This document shows, one piece after another, positions 10,791 to 22,979 of a DNA stretch of 64,000 nucleotides. The position numbers were made by a program, and so were the translations under genes. Each line of letters begins with the position of its first letter. Position 1 is the first letter of the stretch. The notes below the pieces were generated by a model. It ran no database searches and had not been told where the DNA came from. It worked only from the letters and a program-made list of their open reading frames with translations. The stretch covers positions 1-64,000 of the forward strand of contig CAXKVV010002170.1 of NCBI GenBank assembly GCA_964058805.1, written 5' to 3'. The DNA is from Schoenoplectus triqueter. Lineage: Eukaryota; Streptophyta; Magnoliopsida; Poales; Cyperaceae.

Positions 10791-13049
10791 CGCCCGGACT
10801 CGATTTCGGCGGTACCGAGGGCGTCGGGACACGTTTTCATGTTTTGCGTGCCCGGACCCTATTTCGGCGGTACCGAGGGCGTCGGGTTTCGTTTTCTTAA
10901 TTTGGGCGCTCGAACACGTTTTCGGCGGAACCGAGGGCGTCGGGTCCCGTTTTCACGTTTTGCGCGCCCGGACTCGGTTTCGGCGGTACCGAGGGCGTCG
11001 GGTCCCGTTTTCATGTTTTGCGCGCCCGGACTCGGTTTCGGCGGTACCGAGGGCGTCGGTTCCCGTTTTCATGTTTAGCGCTCGCGGACTCGTTTTGGGC
11101 GGTACCGAGGGCGTTGGGTCTCGTTTTCATGTTTTGCGCTCCCGGACTCGTTTTCGGCGGTACCGAGGGTGTCGGGTCCCGTTTTCATGTTTTGCGTGCC
11201 CGGACTCGATTTCGGCGGTACCGAGTGCGTCGGGTCTCGTTTTCTTAATTTGGGCGCTCGAACTCGTTTTCGACGGAGCCGAGGGCGTCGGGTCCCATTT
11301 TCATGTTTTGCGCTCTCGGACTCGTTTTCGACGGCGCCGAGGGCGTCGGGACGCGTTTTCATGTTTTGCGCGCCCGCACTCGGTTTCGGCGGTACCGAGG
11401 GCGTCGGGTCCCGTTTTCATGTTTTGCGCTCCCTGACTCGGTTTCGGCGGTACCGAGGGCGTCGTGTCCCGTTTTCATGTTTTGCGCTCCCGGACTCGTT
11501 TTCGGCGTTACCGAGGGCGTCGGGTCCCGTTTTCATGTTTTGCGTGCCCGGACTCGATTTCGGCGGTACCGAGTGCGTCGGGTCTCGTTTTGTTAATTTG
11601 GGCGCTCGAACTCGTTTTCGGCGGAACCGAGGGCGTCGGGTCCCGTTTTCACGTTTTGCGCGCCCAGACTCGGTTTCGGCGGTACCGAGGGCGTCGGGAC
11701 CCGTTTTTATGTTTTGCGCGCCCGGACCTTGTTTCGGCGGTACCGAGGGCGTCGGGACCTCTTTTCATGTTTTGCTCTATCGGACTCGTAGTCGGCGGCG
11801 CCGAGGGCGTCGAGACCCGCTTTCATGTTTTGCGCGCCCGGACTCAGTTTCGGCGGTACCGAGGGCGTCGGGACCCATTTTCATGTTTTTCGCGCCCGGA
11901 CCCGGTTTCGGCAGTACCGAGGGAGTCGTGTCCCGTTTTCATGTTTTGCGCGCCCGGACTCGGTTTCGGCGGTACCGAGGGCGTCGGGACCCGTTTTTAT
12001 GTATTGCGCGCCCGGACTTTGTTTCGGCGCTAACGAGGGCGTCGGATCCCGTTTTCATGTTTTGCGCTCCCTGACTCATTTTCGGCGGTACCGAGGGCGT
12101 CGTGTCCCGTTTTCATGTTTTGCAAGCCCAGACTCGATTTCGGCGGTACCGAGTGCGTCGGGTCTCGTTTTCTTAATTTGGGCGCTCGAACTCGTTTTCG
12201 GCGAAACCGAGGGCGTCGGGTCCCGTTTTCATTTTTTGCGCGCCCGGACTTTGTTTCGGCGCTAACGAGGGCGTCGGGTCCCGTTTTCAAGTTTTGCGCT
12301 CCCGGACTCGTTTTCGGCGGTACCGAGGGCGTCGGGTCCCGTTTTCATGTTTTGCGCGCATGGACTCGGTTTCGGCGGTACCAAGGGCGTCGGGTCCCGT
12401 TTTCATGTTTTGCGCTCCCGGACTCGTTTTCGACGGTACCGAGGGCGTCGGGTCCCATTTTCATGTTTTGCGCTCTCGGACTCGTTTTCGACGGCGCCGA
12501 GGGCGTCGGGACTCGTTTTCATGTTTTGCCCGCCCGCACTCGGTTTCGGCGGTACCGAGGGCGTCTGGTCCCGTTTTCATGTTTTGCGCTCCCTGACTCG
12601 TTTTCGGCGGTACCGAGGGCGTCGGGTCCCGTTTTCATGTTTTGCGTTCCCGGACTCGATTTCGGCGGTACCGAGTGCGTCGGGTCTCGTTTTCTTAATT
12701 TGGGTGCTCGAACTCGTTTTCGGCGGGACCGAGGGCGTCGGTTCCCTTATTCATGTTTTGCGCGCCCGGACTCGGTTTCGGCGGTACCGAGGGCGTCAGG
12801 ACCCGTTTTCATGTTTTGCGCGCCCGGACCTTGTTTCATAGGTACCGAGTGCGTCGGGTCCCGTTTTCATGTTTTGAGCGCCCGGACTCATTTTTGGAGG
12901 TATAGAGGGCGACGGGTCCCATTTGAAAGTTTTGCGCGCCCGGACTCGTTTTCGGCGGTACCGAGGTCGTCGGTACCCGTTTTCATGTTTTGCGCGCACG
13001 GACCCTGTTTCGGCGGTACCGAGGGCGTCGGGTCCCGTTTTAATGTTTT

Positions 13050-13106
13050 GCGCTCCCGACTCATTTTCGACGGTACCGATGGCGTCGAGACCTGTTTTCA
13101 TGTTTT
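13050..13106 (+). repeat. 57-bp G monomer (one base short), first of 12
   Basis: The start reads GCGCTCCCGACTCATTTTC where a full G monomer has GCGCTCCCCGACTC, so one C is missing. The same 57-mer recurs at 21,152, 22,659, 29,060, 29,465, 31,494, 35,630, 36,035, 40,038, 43,805, 49,329 and 52,148. It is absent from HOR block 1 and from the stretch right of 52.2 kb, and so marks descent within the middle of the array. Confidence 0.88.
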
Positions 13107-14382
13107 GCGCTCTCGTACTCGTTTTCGGCGGCGCCGAGGGCGTCGAGACCCGTTTTCATGTTTTGCGCGCCCGGACTCGATTTCGGCGGTACCGCGGGCA
13201 TCGGGACACATTTTCATGTTTTGCGCGCCCGGACCCGGTTTCGGCGGTACCGAGGGAGTCGTGTCCCGTTTTCATATTTTGCGCGCCCAGACTCGGTTTC
13301 GGCGGTACCGAGGGCGTCGGGTCCCGTTTTCATGTTTTGCGCTCCCGGACTCGTTTTCGGCGGAACCGAGGGCGTCGAGTCCTGTTTTAACGTTTTGCGC
13401 GCCCGGACTCGGTTTCGACGGTACCGAGGGCGTCGGGTCCCGTTTTCATGTTTTGCGCTCCCGGACTCGTTTTCGGCGGTACCGAGGGCGTCGGGTCCCG
13501 TTTTCATGTTTTGCCCTTCCGAACTCATTTTCGGCGGTGCCGAGGGCGTCGGGTCCCGTTTTCATGTTTTGCGTGCGCGGACTCGATTTCGGCGGTACCG
13601 AGTACGTCGGGTCTCGTTTTCTTAATTTGGGCGCTCGAACTCGTTTTCGGCGGAACCGAGGGCGTCGGGTCCCGTTTTCAATTTTTGCGCGCCCGGACCT
13701 TGTTTCGGCGGTACAGAGGGCGTCGGGTCCCGTCTACATGTTTTGCGCTCCCTGACTCGTTTTCGGCGGTACCGAGGGCGTCGGGTCCCGTTTTCATGTT
13801 TTGGGCGCACTGACTCATTTTTGGAGGTATAGAGGGCGACGGGTCCCATTTTCATGTTTTGCGCGCCCGGACTCGTTTTCGGCGGTACCGACGGCGTCGG
13901 GTCCCATTTTCATGTTTTGCGTGCCCGGACTCGATTTCGGCGATACAGAGTGCGTCGGGTTTCGTTTTCTTAATTTGGGCGCTCGAACTCGTTTTCGGCG
14001 GAACCTAGGGCGTCGGGTCCCGTTTTCATGATTTGCGCGCCCGGACTCGGTTTCGGCGGTACCGTGGGCGTTCGGACCCGTTTTCAAGTTTTGTGCGCCC
14101 GGACCTTGTTTCGGCGGTACAGAGGGCGTCGGGTCCCGTTTTCATGTTTTGCGCTCCCCGACTCATTTTCGACGGTACCGATGGCGTCGAGACCTGTTTT
14201 CATGTTTTGCGCTCTCGGACTCGTTTTCGGCGGTACCGAGTGCGTCGGGACCCGTTTTCATGTTTTGCGCGCCCGGACTTTGTTTCGGCGGTAACGAGGG
14301 CGTCGGGTCCCGTTTTCATGTTTTGCGCTCCCTGACTCATTTTCGGCGGTACCGAGGGCGTCGGGTCCCGTATTCATGTTTT

Positions 14383-14420
14383 GCGTGCCCAGACTCGATT
14401 TCGGCGGTACCGAGTGTTTT
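14383..14420 (+). repeat. 38-bp truncated C monomer, first of 8
   Basis: This C-type monomer runs normally to GGTACCGAGTG (monomer position 34) and then jumps to the TTTT that ends an ordinary monomer, losing 20 bp. The junction shares the dinucleotide TG between GAGTG at 33-34 and CATG at 53-54. Identical 38-mers occur at 23,644, 26,179, 32,479, 32,807, 45,716, 47,319 and 50,138. One origin followed by copying within larger segments is the simplest reading. Confidence 0.92.
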
Positions 14421-15116
14421 GCGCGCCCGGACTCGGTTTCGGCGGTACCGAGCGCGTCGGGTCCCGTTTTCATGTTTTGCGCGCCCGTACTCGGTTTCGG
14501 CGGTACCGAGATCGTCGGTACCAGTTTTCATGATTTGCGCGCCCGGACCTTGTTTCGGCAGTACCGAGGGCGTCGGGTCTCGTTTACATGTTTTGCGCGC
14601 CCGGACACGGTTTCGGCGGTACCGAGGGCGTCGGGTCCCGTTTTCATGTTTTGCGCGCCCGTACTCGGTTTCGGCGGTACCGAGGGCGTCGGTACCAGTT
14701 TTCATGTTTTGCGCGCCCAGACCTTGTTTCGGCGGTACCGAGGGCGTCGGGTCTCGTTTACATGTTTTGCGAGCCCGGACTCGGTCTCGGCGGTACCGAG
14801 GGCGTCGGGTCCCGTTTTCATGTTTTGCGCTCCCGGACTCGTTTTCGGCGGTATCAAGGGCGTCGTGTCCCGTTTTCATGTTTTGCGCTCCCGGACTCGT
14901 TTTCGGCGGTACCGAGGGCGTCGGGTCCCGTTTTCATGTTTTGCGTGCCTGGACTCGATTTCGGCGGTACCGAGTGCGTCGGTTCTCGTTTTGTTAATTT
15001 GGGCGCTCGAACTCATTTTCGGCGGAACCGAGGGCGTCGGGTTCCGTTTTCACGTTTTGCGCGCCCGGACTCGGTTTCGGCGGTACCGAGGGCGTTGGGA
15101 CCCGTTTTCATGTTTT

Positions 15117-15175
15117 GCGCGCCCGGACCTTGTTTTCGGCGGTACCGAGCGTGTCGGGTCCCGTTTTCATGTTTT
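15117..15175 (+). repeat. 59-bp E monomer with one extra T
   Basis: The monomer reads GGACCTTGTTTTCGGCGG with four T's where other E monomers have three, and GAGCGTGTCGGG in the middle. The same form is seen at 16,742, 18,367, 24,378, 26,739, 33,367, 37,716, 46,449, 48,052 and 50,871. It is followed by an F monomer, or at 33,426 by an F fragment fused to the next monomer. Confidence 0.9.
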
Positions 15176-15233
15176 GGGCGCCCGGACTCATTTTTGGAGG
15201 TAGAGAGGGCGACGGGTCCCATTTTCATGTTTT
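15176..15233 (+). repeat. F monomer (reference copy)
   Basis: F is the most diverged full-length subtype. It begins GGGCGCCCGGACTCATTTTT, has GGAGGTAGAGAGGGCGACGG across the region of the KpnI site, and CCCATTTTC near the end. Other copies have GGAGGTATAGAGG. F monomers are scattered from 12.9 kb to 59.2 kb and are missing from HOR block 1. Their TAG closes forward frames. Confidence 0.9.
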
Positions 15234-15465
15234 GCGCGCCCGGACTATTTTTCGGCGGTACCGAGGGCGTCGGGTCTCGTTTTCATGTTTTGCGTGCCCG
15301 GACTCGATTTCGGCGGTACCGAGTGCGTCGGGTCTCATTTTCTTAATTTGGGTGCTCGAACTCGTTTTCGGCAGAACCGAAGGCGTCGGGTCCCGTTTTC
15401 ATGTTTTGCGCTCGCGGACTCGGTTTCGGCGGGACAGAGGGCGTCGGGTCCCGTTTTCATGTTTT

Positions 15466-15581
15466 GCGCTCCCCGACTCATTTTCGACGGTACCGATGGC
15501 GTCGAGACCTGTTTTCATGTTTTGCGCTCTCGGACTCGTTTTCGGCGGCGCCGAGGGCGTCGGGTCTCATTTTCATGTTTT
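15466..15581 (+). repeat. G-H monomer pair (reference copy)
   Basis: The G monomer (15,466-15,523) reads GCGCTCCCCGACTCATTTTC, then GACGGTACCGATGGCGTCGA and GACCTG. The H monomer (15,524-15,581) starts GCGCTCTCGGACTCG and replaces the KpnI site by GGCGCC at 15,547-15,552 (a NarI/KasI sequence). G is followed by H in nearly all copies from 13 kb rightward, making a second fixed 116-bp pair beside C-D. Confidence 0.9.
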
Positions 15582-18500
15582 GCGCGCCCGAACTCGGGTT
15601 CGGCGGTACCGAGGGCGTCGGGTCCCGTTTTCAAGTTTTGCGCTCCCTAACTCGGTTTCGGCGGTACCGAGGGCGTCGTGTCCCGTTTTCACGTTTTGCG
15701 CGCCCAGACTCGGTTTCGGCGGTACCGAGGGCGTCGGGACCCGTTTTTATGTTTTGCGCGCCCGGACCTTGTTTCGGCGGTACCGAGGGCGTCGGGTCCC
15801 GTTTTCATGTTTTGCGCTCCCCGACTCATTTTCGACGGTACCGAATGCGTCGAGACCTCTTTTCATGTTTTGCTCTCTCGGACTCGTTTTCGGCGGCGCC
15901 GAGGGCGTCGAGACCCGCTTTCATGTTTTGCGCGCCCGGACTCGGTTTCGGCGGTACCGAGGGCGTCGGGACCCATTTTCATGTTTTTCGCGCCCGGACC
16001 CGGTTTCGGCGGTACCGAGGGAGTCGTGTCCCGTTTTCATGTTTTGCGCGCCCGGACTCGGTTTCGGCGGTACCGAGGGCGTCGGGACCCGTTTTTATGT
16101 TTTGCGCGCCCGGACTTTGTTTCGGCGCTAACGAGGGCGTCGGGTCCCGTTTTCATGTTTTGCGCTCCCTGACTCATTTTCGGCGGTACCGAGGGCGTCG
16201 TGTCCCGTTTTCATGTTTTGCATGCCCGGACTCGATTTCGGCGGTACCGAGTGCGTCGGGTCTCGTTTTCTTAATTTGGGCGCTCGAACTCGTTTTCGGC
16301 GGAACCGAGGGCGTCGGGTCCCGTTTTAATTTTTTGCGCGCCCGGACCTTGTTTCGGCGGTACCGAGGGCGTCGGGTCTCGTTTACATGTTTTGCGCGCC
16401 CGAACTCGGTTTCGGCGGTACCGAGGGCGTCGGGTCCCGTTTTCATGTTTTGCGCTCCCGGACTCGTTTTCGGCGGTATCAAGGGCGTCGTGTCCCGTTT
16501 TCATGTTTTGCGCTCCCGGACTCGTTTTCGGCGGTACCGAGGGCGTCGGGTCCCGTTTTCATGTTTTGCGTGCCTGGACTCGATTTCGGCGGTACCGAGT
16601 GCGTCGGTTCTCGTTTTGTTAATTTGGGCGCTCGAACTCGTTTTCGGCGGAACCGAGGGCGTCGGGTTCCGTTTTCACGTTTTGCGCGCCCGGACTCGGT
16701 TTCGGCGGTACCGAGGGCGTTGGGACCCGTTTTCATGTTTTGCGCGCCCGGACCTTGTTTTCGGCGGTACCGAGCGTGTCGGGTCCCGTTTTCATGTTTT
16801 GGGCGCCCGGACTCATTTTTGGAGGTAGAGAGGGCGACGGGTCCCATTTTCATGTTTTGCGCGCCCGGACTATTTTTCGGCGGTACCGAGGGCGTCGGGT
16901 CCCGTTTTCATGTTTTACGTGCCCGGACTCGATTTCGGCGGTACCGAGTGCGTCGGGTCTCATTTTCTTAATTTGGGTGCTCGAACTCGTTTTCGGCAGA
17001 ACCGAAGGCGTCGGGTCCCGTTTTCATGTTTTGCGCTCGCGGACTCGGTTTCGGCGGTACAGAGGGCGTCGGGTCCCGTTTTCATGTTTTGCGCTCCCCG
17101 ACTCATTTTCGACGGTACCGATGGCGTCGAGACCTGTTTTCATGTTTTGCGCTCTCGGACTCGTTTTCGGCGGCGCCGAGGGCGTCGGGTCTCATTTTCA
17201 TGTTTTGCGCGCCCGAGCTCGGGTTCGGCGGTACCGAGGGCGTCGGGTCCCGTTTTCAAGTTTTGCGCTCCCTAACTCGGTTTCGGCGATACCGAGGGCG
17301 TCGTGTCCCGTTTTCACGTTTTGCGCGCCCAGACTCGGTTTCGGCGGTACCGAGGGCGTCGGGACCCGTTTTTATGTTTTGCGCGCCCGGACCTTGTTTC
17401 GGCAGTACCGAGGGCGTCGGGTCCCGTTTTCATGTTTTGCGCTCCCCGACTCATTTTCGACGGTACCGAATGCGTCGAGACCTCTTTTCATGTTTTGCTC
17501 TCTCGGACTCGTTTTCGGCGGCGCCGAGGGCGTCGAGACCCGCTTTCATGTTTTGCGCGCCCGGACTCGGTTTCGGCGGTACCGAGGGCGTCGGGACCCA
17601 TTTTCATGTTTTTCGCGCCCGGACCCGGTTTCGGCGGTACCGAGGGAGTCGTGTCCCGTTTTCATGTTTTGCGCGCCCGGACTCGGTTTCGGCGGTACCG
17701 AGGGCGTCGGGACCCGTTTTTATGTTTTGCGCGCCCGGACTTTGTTTCGGCGCTAACGAGGGCGACGGGTCCCGTTTTCATGTTTTGCGCTCCCTGACTC
17801 ATTTTCGGCGGTACCGAGGGCGTCGTGTCCCGTTTTCATGTTTTGCATGCCCGGACTCGATTTCGGCGGTACCGAGTGCGTCGGGTCTCGTTTTCTTAAT
17901 TTGGGCGCTCGAACTCATTTTCGGCGGAACCGAGGGCGTCGGGTCCCGTTTTAATTTTTTGCGCGCCCGGACCTTGTTTCGGCGGTACCGAGGGCGTCGG
18001 GTCTCGTTTACATGTTTTGCGCGCCCGAACTCGGTTTCGGCGGTACCGAGGGCGTCGGGTCCCGTTTTCATGTTTTGCGCTCCCGGACTCGTTTTCGGCG
18101 GTATCAAGGGCGTCGTGTCCCGTTTTCATGTTTTGCGCTCCCGGACTCGTTTTCGGCGGTACCGAGGGCGTCGGGTCCCGTTTTCATGTTTTGCGTGCCT
18201 GGACTCGATTTCGGCGGTACCGAGTGCGTCGGTTCTCGTTTTGTTAATTTGGGCGCTCGAACTCGTTTTCGGCGGAACCGAGGGCGTCGGGTTCCGTTTT
18301 CACGTTTTGCGCGCCCGGACTCGGTTTCGGCGGTACCGAGGGCGTTGGGACCCGTTTTCATGTTTTGCGCGCCCGGACCTTGTTTTCGGCGGTACCGAGC
18401 GTGTCGGGTCCCGTTTTCATGTTTTGGGCGCCCGGACTCATTTTTGGAGGTAGAGAGGGCGACGGGTCCCATTTTCATGTTTTGCGCGCCCGGACTATTT

Positions 18501-20571
18501 TTCGGCGGTACCGAGGGCGTCGGGTCCCGTTTTCATGTTTTACGTGCCCGGACTCGATTTCGGCGGTACCGAGTGCGTCGGGTCTCATTTTCTTAATTTG
18601 GGTGCTCGAACTCGTTTTCGGCAGAACCGAAGGCGTCGGGTCCCGTTTTCATGTTTTGCGCTCGCGGACTCGGTTTCGGCGGTACAGAGGGCGTCGGGTC
18701 CCGTTTTCATGTTTTGCGCTCCCCGACTCATTTTCGACGGTACCGATGGCGTCGAGACCTGTTTTCATGTTTTGCGCTCTCGGACTCGTTTTCGGCGGCG
18801 CCGAGGGCGTCGGGTCTCATTTTCATGTTTTGCGCGCCCGAGCTCGGGTTCGGCGGTACCGAGGGCGTCGGGTCCCGTTTTCAAGTTTTGCGCTCCCTAA
18901 CTCGGTTTCGGCGATACCGAGGGCGTCGTGTCCCGTTTTCACGTTTTGCGCGCCCAGACTCGGTTTCGGCGGTACCGAGGGCGTCGGGACCCGTTTTTAT
19001 GTTTTGCGCGCCCGGACCTTGTTTCGGCAGTACCGAGGGCGTCGGGTCCCGTTTTCATGTTTTGCGCTCCCCGACTCATTTTCGACGGTACCGAATGCGT
19101 CGAGACCTCTTTTCATGTTTTGCTCTCTCGGACTCGTTTTCGGCGGCGCCGAGGGCGTCGAGACCCGCTTTCATGTTTTGCGCGCCCGGACTCAGTTTCG
19201 GCGGTACCGAGGGCGTCGGGACCCATTTTCATGTTTTTCGCGCCCGGACCCGGTTTCGGCGGTACCGAGGGAGTCGTGTCCCGTTTTCATGTTTTGCGCG
19301 CCCGGACTCGGTTTCGGCGGTACCGAGGGCGTCGGGACCCGTTTTTATGTTTTGCGCGCCCGGACTTTGTTTCGGCGCTAACGAGGGCGACGGGTCCCGT
19401 TTTCATGTTTTGCGCTCCCTGACTCATTTTCGGCGGTACCGAGGGCGTCGTGTCCCGTTTTCATGTTTTGCATGCCCGGACTCGATTTCGGCGGTACCGA
19501 GTGCGTCGGGTCTCGTTTTCTTAATTTGGGCGCTCGAACTCGTTTTCGGCGGAACCGAGGGCGTCGGGTCCCGTTTTAATTTTTTGCGCGCCCGGACCTT
19601 GTTTCGGCGGTACCGAGGGCGTCGGGTCCCGTTTACATGTTTTGCGCTCCCTGACTCGTTTTCGGCGGTACCGAGGGCGTCGGGTCCCGTTTTCATGTTT
19701 TGGGCGCCCGGACTCATTTTTGGAGGTACAGAGGGCGACGGGTCCCATTTTCATGTTTTGTGCGCCCGGACTCGTTTTCGGCGGTACCGAGGGCGTCGGT
19801 ACCCATTTTCATGTTTTGCGTGCCCGGACCCGGTTTCGGCGGTACCGAGGGAGTCGTGTCCCGTTTTCATGTTTTGCGCGCCCGGACTCGGTTTCGTCGG
19901 TACCGAGGGCATCGGGTCCCGTTTTCATGTTTTGCGCTCCCGGACTCGTTTTCGGCGGTACCGAGGGCGTCGGGTCCCGTTTTCATGTTTTGCGCGCATG
20001 GACTCGGTTTCGGCGGTACCAAGGGCGTCGGGTCCCGTTTTCATGTTTTGCGCTCCCGGACTCGTTTTCGACGGTACCGATGGCGTCGAGACCTGTTTTC
20101 ATGTTTTGCGCCCTCGGACTCGTTTTCGACGGCGCCGAGGGCGTCGGGTCTCGTTTTCATGTTTTGCGCGCCCGCACTCGGTTTCGGCGGTACCGAGGGC
20201 GTCGGGTCCCGTTTTCATGTTTTGCGCTCCCTAACTCGGTTTCGGCGGTACCGAGGGCGTCGGGTCCCGTTTTCACGTTTTGCGCGCACGGACTCGGTTT
20301 CGGCGGTACCGAGGGCGTCGGGTCCCGTTTTCATGTTTTGCGCTCCCTGACTCGTTTTCGGCGGTACCGAGGGCGTCGGGTCCCGTTTTCATGTTTTGCG
20401 TTCCCGGACTCGATTTCGGCGGTGCCGAGTGCGTCGGGTCTCGTTTTCTTAATTTGGGTGCTCGAACTCGTTTTCGGCGGAACCGAGGGCGTCGGGTCCC
20501 GTTTTCATTTTTTGCGCGCTCGGACCTTGTTTCGGCAGTACCGAGGGCGTCGGGTCTCGTTTACATGTTTT

Positions 20572-20629
20572 GCGCGCCCGGACTCGGTTTCGGCGGTACC
20601 GAGGGCGTCGGGTCCCGTTTTCATGTTTT
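20572..20629 (+). repeat. Canonical monomer, type A (reference copy)
   Basis: This copy matches the consensus I infer and sets the numbering 1-58 used elsewhere: GCGCGCCCGG at 1-10, ACTCGGTTTC at 11-20, the KpnI site GGTACC at 24-29, GTCGGG at 36-41, GTTTTC at 46-51 and ATGTTTT at 52-58. The next monomer (20,630-20,687) is also canonical. Type B monomers differ mainly by GCGCTCCCGG at the start and CTCGTTTTC at 12-20. A and B together make up most of the array. Confidence 0.93.
20583..20603. other. Short dyad symmetry inside type A monomers
   Basis: CTCGGT at 20,583-20,588 is the exact reverse complement of ACCGAG at 20,598-20,603, leaving a 9-base loop. The palindrome CGGTACCG lies within the right half of this dyad. 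The feature recurs in every type A monomer. Type B monomers have CTCGTT and so lose one pair. It could form a small hairpin or serve as a two-fold binding site. That role is inference only. Confidence 0.55.
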
Positions 20630-22542
20630 GCGCGCCCGGACTCGGTTTCGGCGGTACCGAGGGCGTCGGGTCCCGTTTTCATGTTTTGCGCTCCCTGACT
20701 CGTTTTCGGCGGTACCGAGGGCGTCGGGTCCCGTTTTCATGTTTTGCGTTCCCGGACTCGATTTCGGCGGTACCGAGTGCGTCGGGTCTCGTTTTCTTAA
20801 TTTGGGTGCTCGAACTCGTTTTCGGCGGAACCGAGGGCGTCGGGTCCCGTTTTCATTTTTTGCGCGCTCGGACCTTGTTTCGGCGGTACCGAGGGCGTCG
20901 GGTCCCGTTTACATGTTTTGCGCTCCCTGACTCGTTTTCGGCGGTACCGAGGGCGTCGGGTCCCGTTTTCATGTTTTGGGCGCCCGGACTCATTTTTGGA
21001 GGTATAGAGGGCGACGGGTCCCATTTTCAAGTTTTGCGCGCCCGGACTCGTTTTCGGCGGTACCGAGGGCGTCGGTACCCGTTTTAATGTTTTGCGCGCA
21101 CGGACCCTGTTTCGGCGGTACCAAGGGCGTCGGGTCCCGTTTTCATGTTTTGCGCTCCCGACTCATTTTCGACGGTACCGATGGCGTCGAGACCTGTTTT
21201 CATGTTTTGCGCTCTCGGACTCGTTTTCGGCGGTACCGAGGGCGTCGGGTCCCGTCTACATGTTTTGCGCGCCCGGACTCGGTTTCGGCGGTACCGAGGG
21301 CGTCGGGTCCCGTTTTCATGTTTTGCGCGCCCGGACTCGGTTTCGGCGGTACCGAGGGCGTCGGGTCCCGTTTTCATGTTTTGGGCGCCCGGACTCATTT
21401 TTGGAGGTAGAGAGGGCGACGGGTCCCATTTTCATGTTTTGCGCGCCCGGACTCGTTTTCGACGGTACCGAGTGCGTCGGGACCCGTTTTCATGTTTTTT
21501 GCGCCCGGACTTTGTTTCGGCGGTAACGAGGGCGTCGGGTCCCGTTTTCATGTTTTGCGCTCCCTGACTCATTTTCGGCGGTACCGAGGGCGTCGGGTCC
21601 CGTATTCATGTTTTGCGCGTCCGGACTCGATTTCGGCGGTACCGAGGGCGTCGGGACCCATTTTCATGTTTTTCGCGCCCGGACCCAGTTTCGACGGTAC
21701 CGAGGGAGTCGTGTCCCGTTTTCATGTTTTGCGCGCCCGGACTCGGTTTCGTCGGTACCGAGGGCGTCGGGTCCCGTTTTCATGTTTTGCGCTCCCGGAC
21801 TCGTTTTCGGCGGTACCGAGGGCGTCGGGTCCCGTTTTCATGTTTTGCGCTCCCGGACTCGGTTTCGGCGGTACCGATGGCGTCGAGACATGTTTTCATG
21901 TTTTGCGCCCTCGGACTCGTTTTCGACGGCGCCGAGGGCGTCGGGTCTCGTTTTCATGTTTTGCGCGCCCGCACTCGGTTTCGGCGGTACCGAGGGCGTC
22001 GGGTCCCGTTTTCATGTTTTGCGCTCCCTAACTCGGTTTCGGCGGTACCGAGGGCGTCGGGTCCCGTTTTCACGTTTTGCGCGCACGGACTCGGTTTCGG
22101 CGGTACCGAGGGCGTCGGGTCCCGTTTTCATGTTTTGCGCTCCCTGACTCTTTTTCGGCGGTACCGAGGGCGTCGGGTCCCGTTTTCATGTTTTGCGTTC
22201 CCGGACTCGAATTCGGCGGTACCGAGTGCGTCGGGTCTCGTTTTCTTAATTTGGGTGCTCGAACTCGTTTTCGGCGGAACCGAGGGCGTCGGGTCCCGTT
22301 TTCATTTTTTGCGCGCTCGGACCTTGTTTCGGCGGTACCGAGGGCGTCGGGTCCCGTTTACATGTTTTGCGCTCCCTGACTCGTTTTCGGCGGTACCGAG
22401 GGCGTCGGGTCCCGTTTTCATGTTTTGGGCGCCCGGACTCATTTTTGGAGGTATAGAGGGCGACGGGTCCCATTTTCAAGTTTTGCGCGCCCGGACTCGT
22501 TTTCGGCGGTACCGAGGGCGTCGGTACCCGTTTTAATGTTTT

Positions 22543-22658
22543 GCGCGCACGGACCCTGTTTCGGCGGTACCGAGGGCGTCGGTACCCGTTTTAATGTTTT
22601 GCGCGCACGGACCCTGTTTCGGCGGTACCAAGGGCGTCGGGTCCCGTTTTCATGTTTT
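22543..22658 (+). repeat. Single-monomer tandem duplication
   Basis: Two adjacent 58-bp monomers (22,543-22,600 and 22,601-22,658) both begin GCGCGCACGGACCCTG and both have GGTACCCGTTTTAATG or its close match just before them. The related segments near 21,090 and 31,436 contain the monomer only once. This copy therefore gained exactly one monomer, which explains the 58-bp change in offset to its relatives. Confidence 0.87.
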
Positions 22659-22979
22659 GCGCTCCCGACTCATTTTCGACGGTACCGATGGCGTCGAGAC
22701 CTGTTTTCATGTTTTGCGCTCTCGGACTCGTTTTCGGCGGTACCGAGGGCGTCGGGTCCCGTCTACATGTTTTGCGCTCCCTGACTCGTTTTCGGCGGTT
22801 CCGACGGCGTCGGGTCCCGTTTTCATGTTTTGGGCGCACGGACTCATTTTTGGAGGTATAGAGGGCGACGGGTCCCATTTTCATGTTTTGCGCGCCCGGA
22901 CTCGTTTTCGGCGGTACCGAGGGCGTCGGGTCCCATTTTCATTTTTTGCGAGCCCGGACTCGATTTCGGCGATACCGAG

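Larger units (their letters stand above)
10790..14720 (+). repeat. Diverged monomers without a clear HOR
   Basis: This stretch of about 68 monomers keeps the 58-bp register but shows no long-period repetition by eye. C monomers ending in TTAATTT occur near 10,846, 11,196, 12,125, 12,642 and 13,575, each followed by D. F monomers appear for the first time at 12,876-12,933 and 13,803-13,860, the first 57-bp G monomer at 13,050-13,106, and the first 38-bp truncated monomer at 14,383-14,420. Its monomer types are those of the blocks to the right and differ from HOR block 1. No gene is present. Confidence 0.85.
14720..19625 (+). repeat. HOR block 2: 1,625-bp unit, about 3 copies
   Basis: A 59-bp E monomer (GGACCTTGTTTTCGG, one extra T) at 15,117, 16,742 and 18,367 sets the phase and gives a period of 1,625 bp, that is 28 x 58 + 1. 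The extra base comes from this 59-mer. Similarity begins near 14,720 and ends near 19,625, where the third copy switches from GCGCGCCCGAACTCGG to GCGCTCCCTGACTCG. Copies 2 and 3 share changes that copy 1 lacks, for example GCGATACC near 17,288 and 18,913, so they are the most recent pair. Confidence 0.92.
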
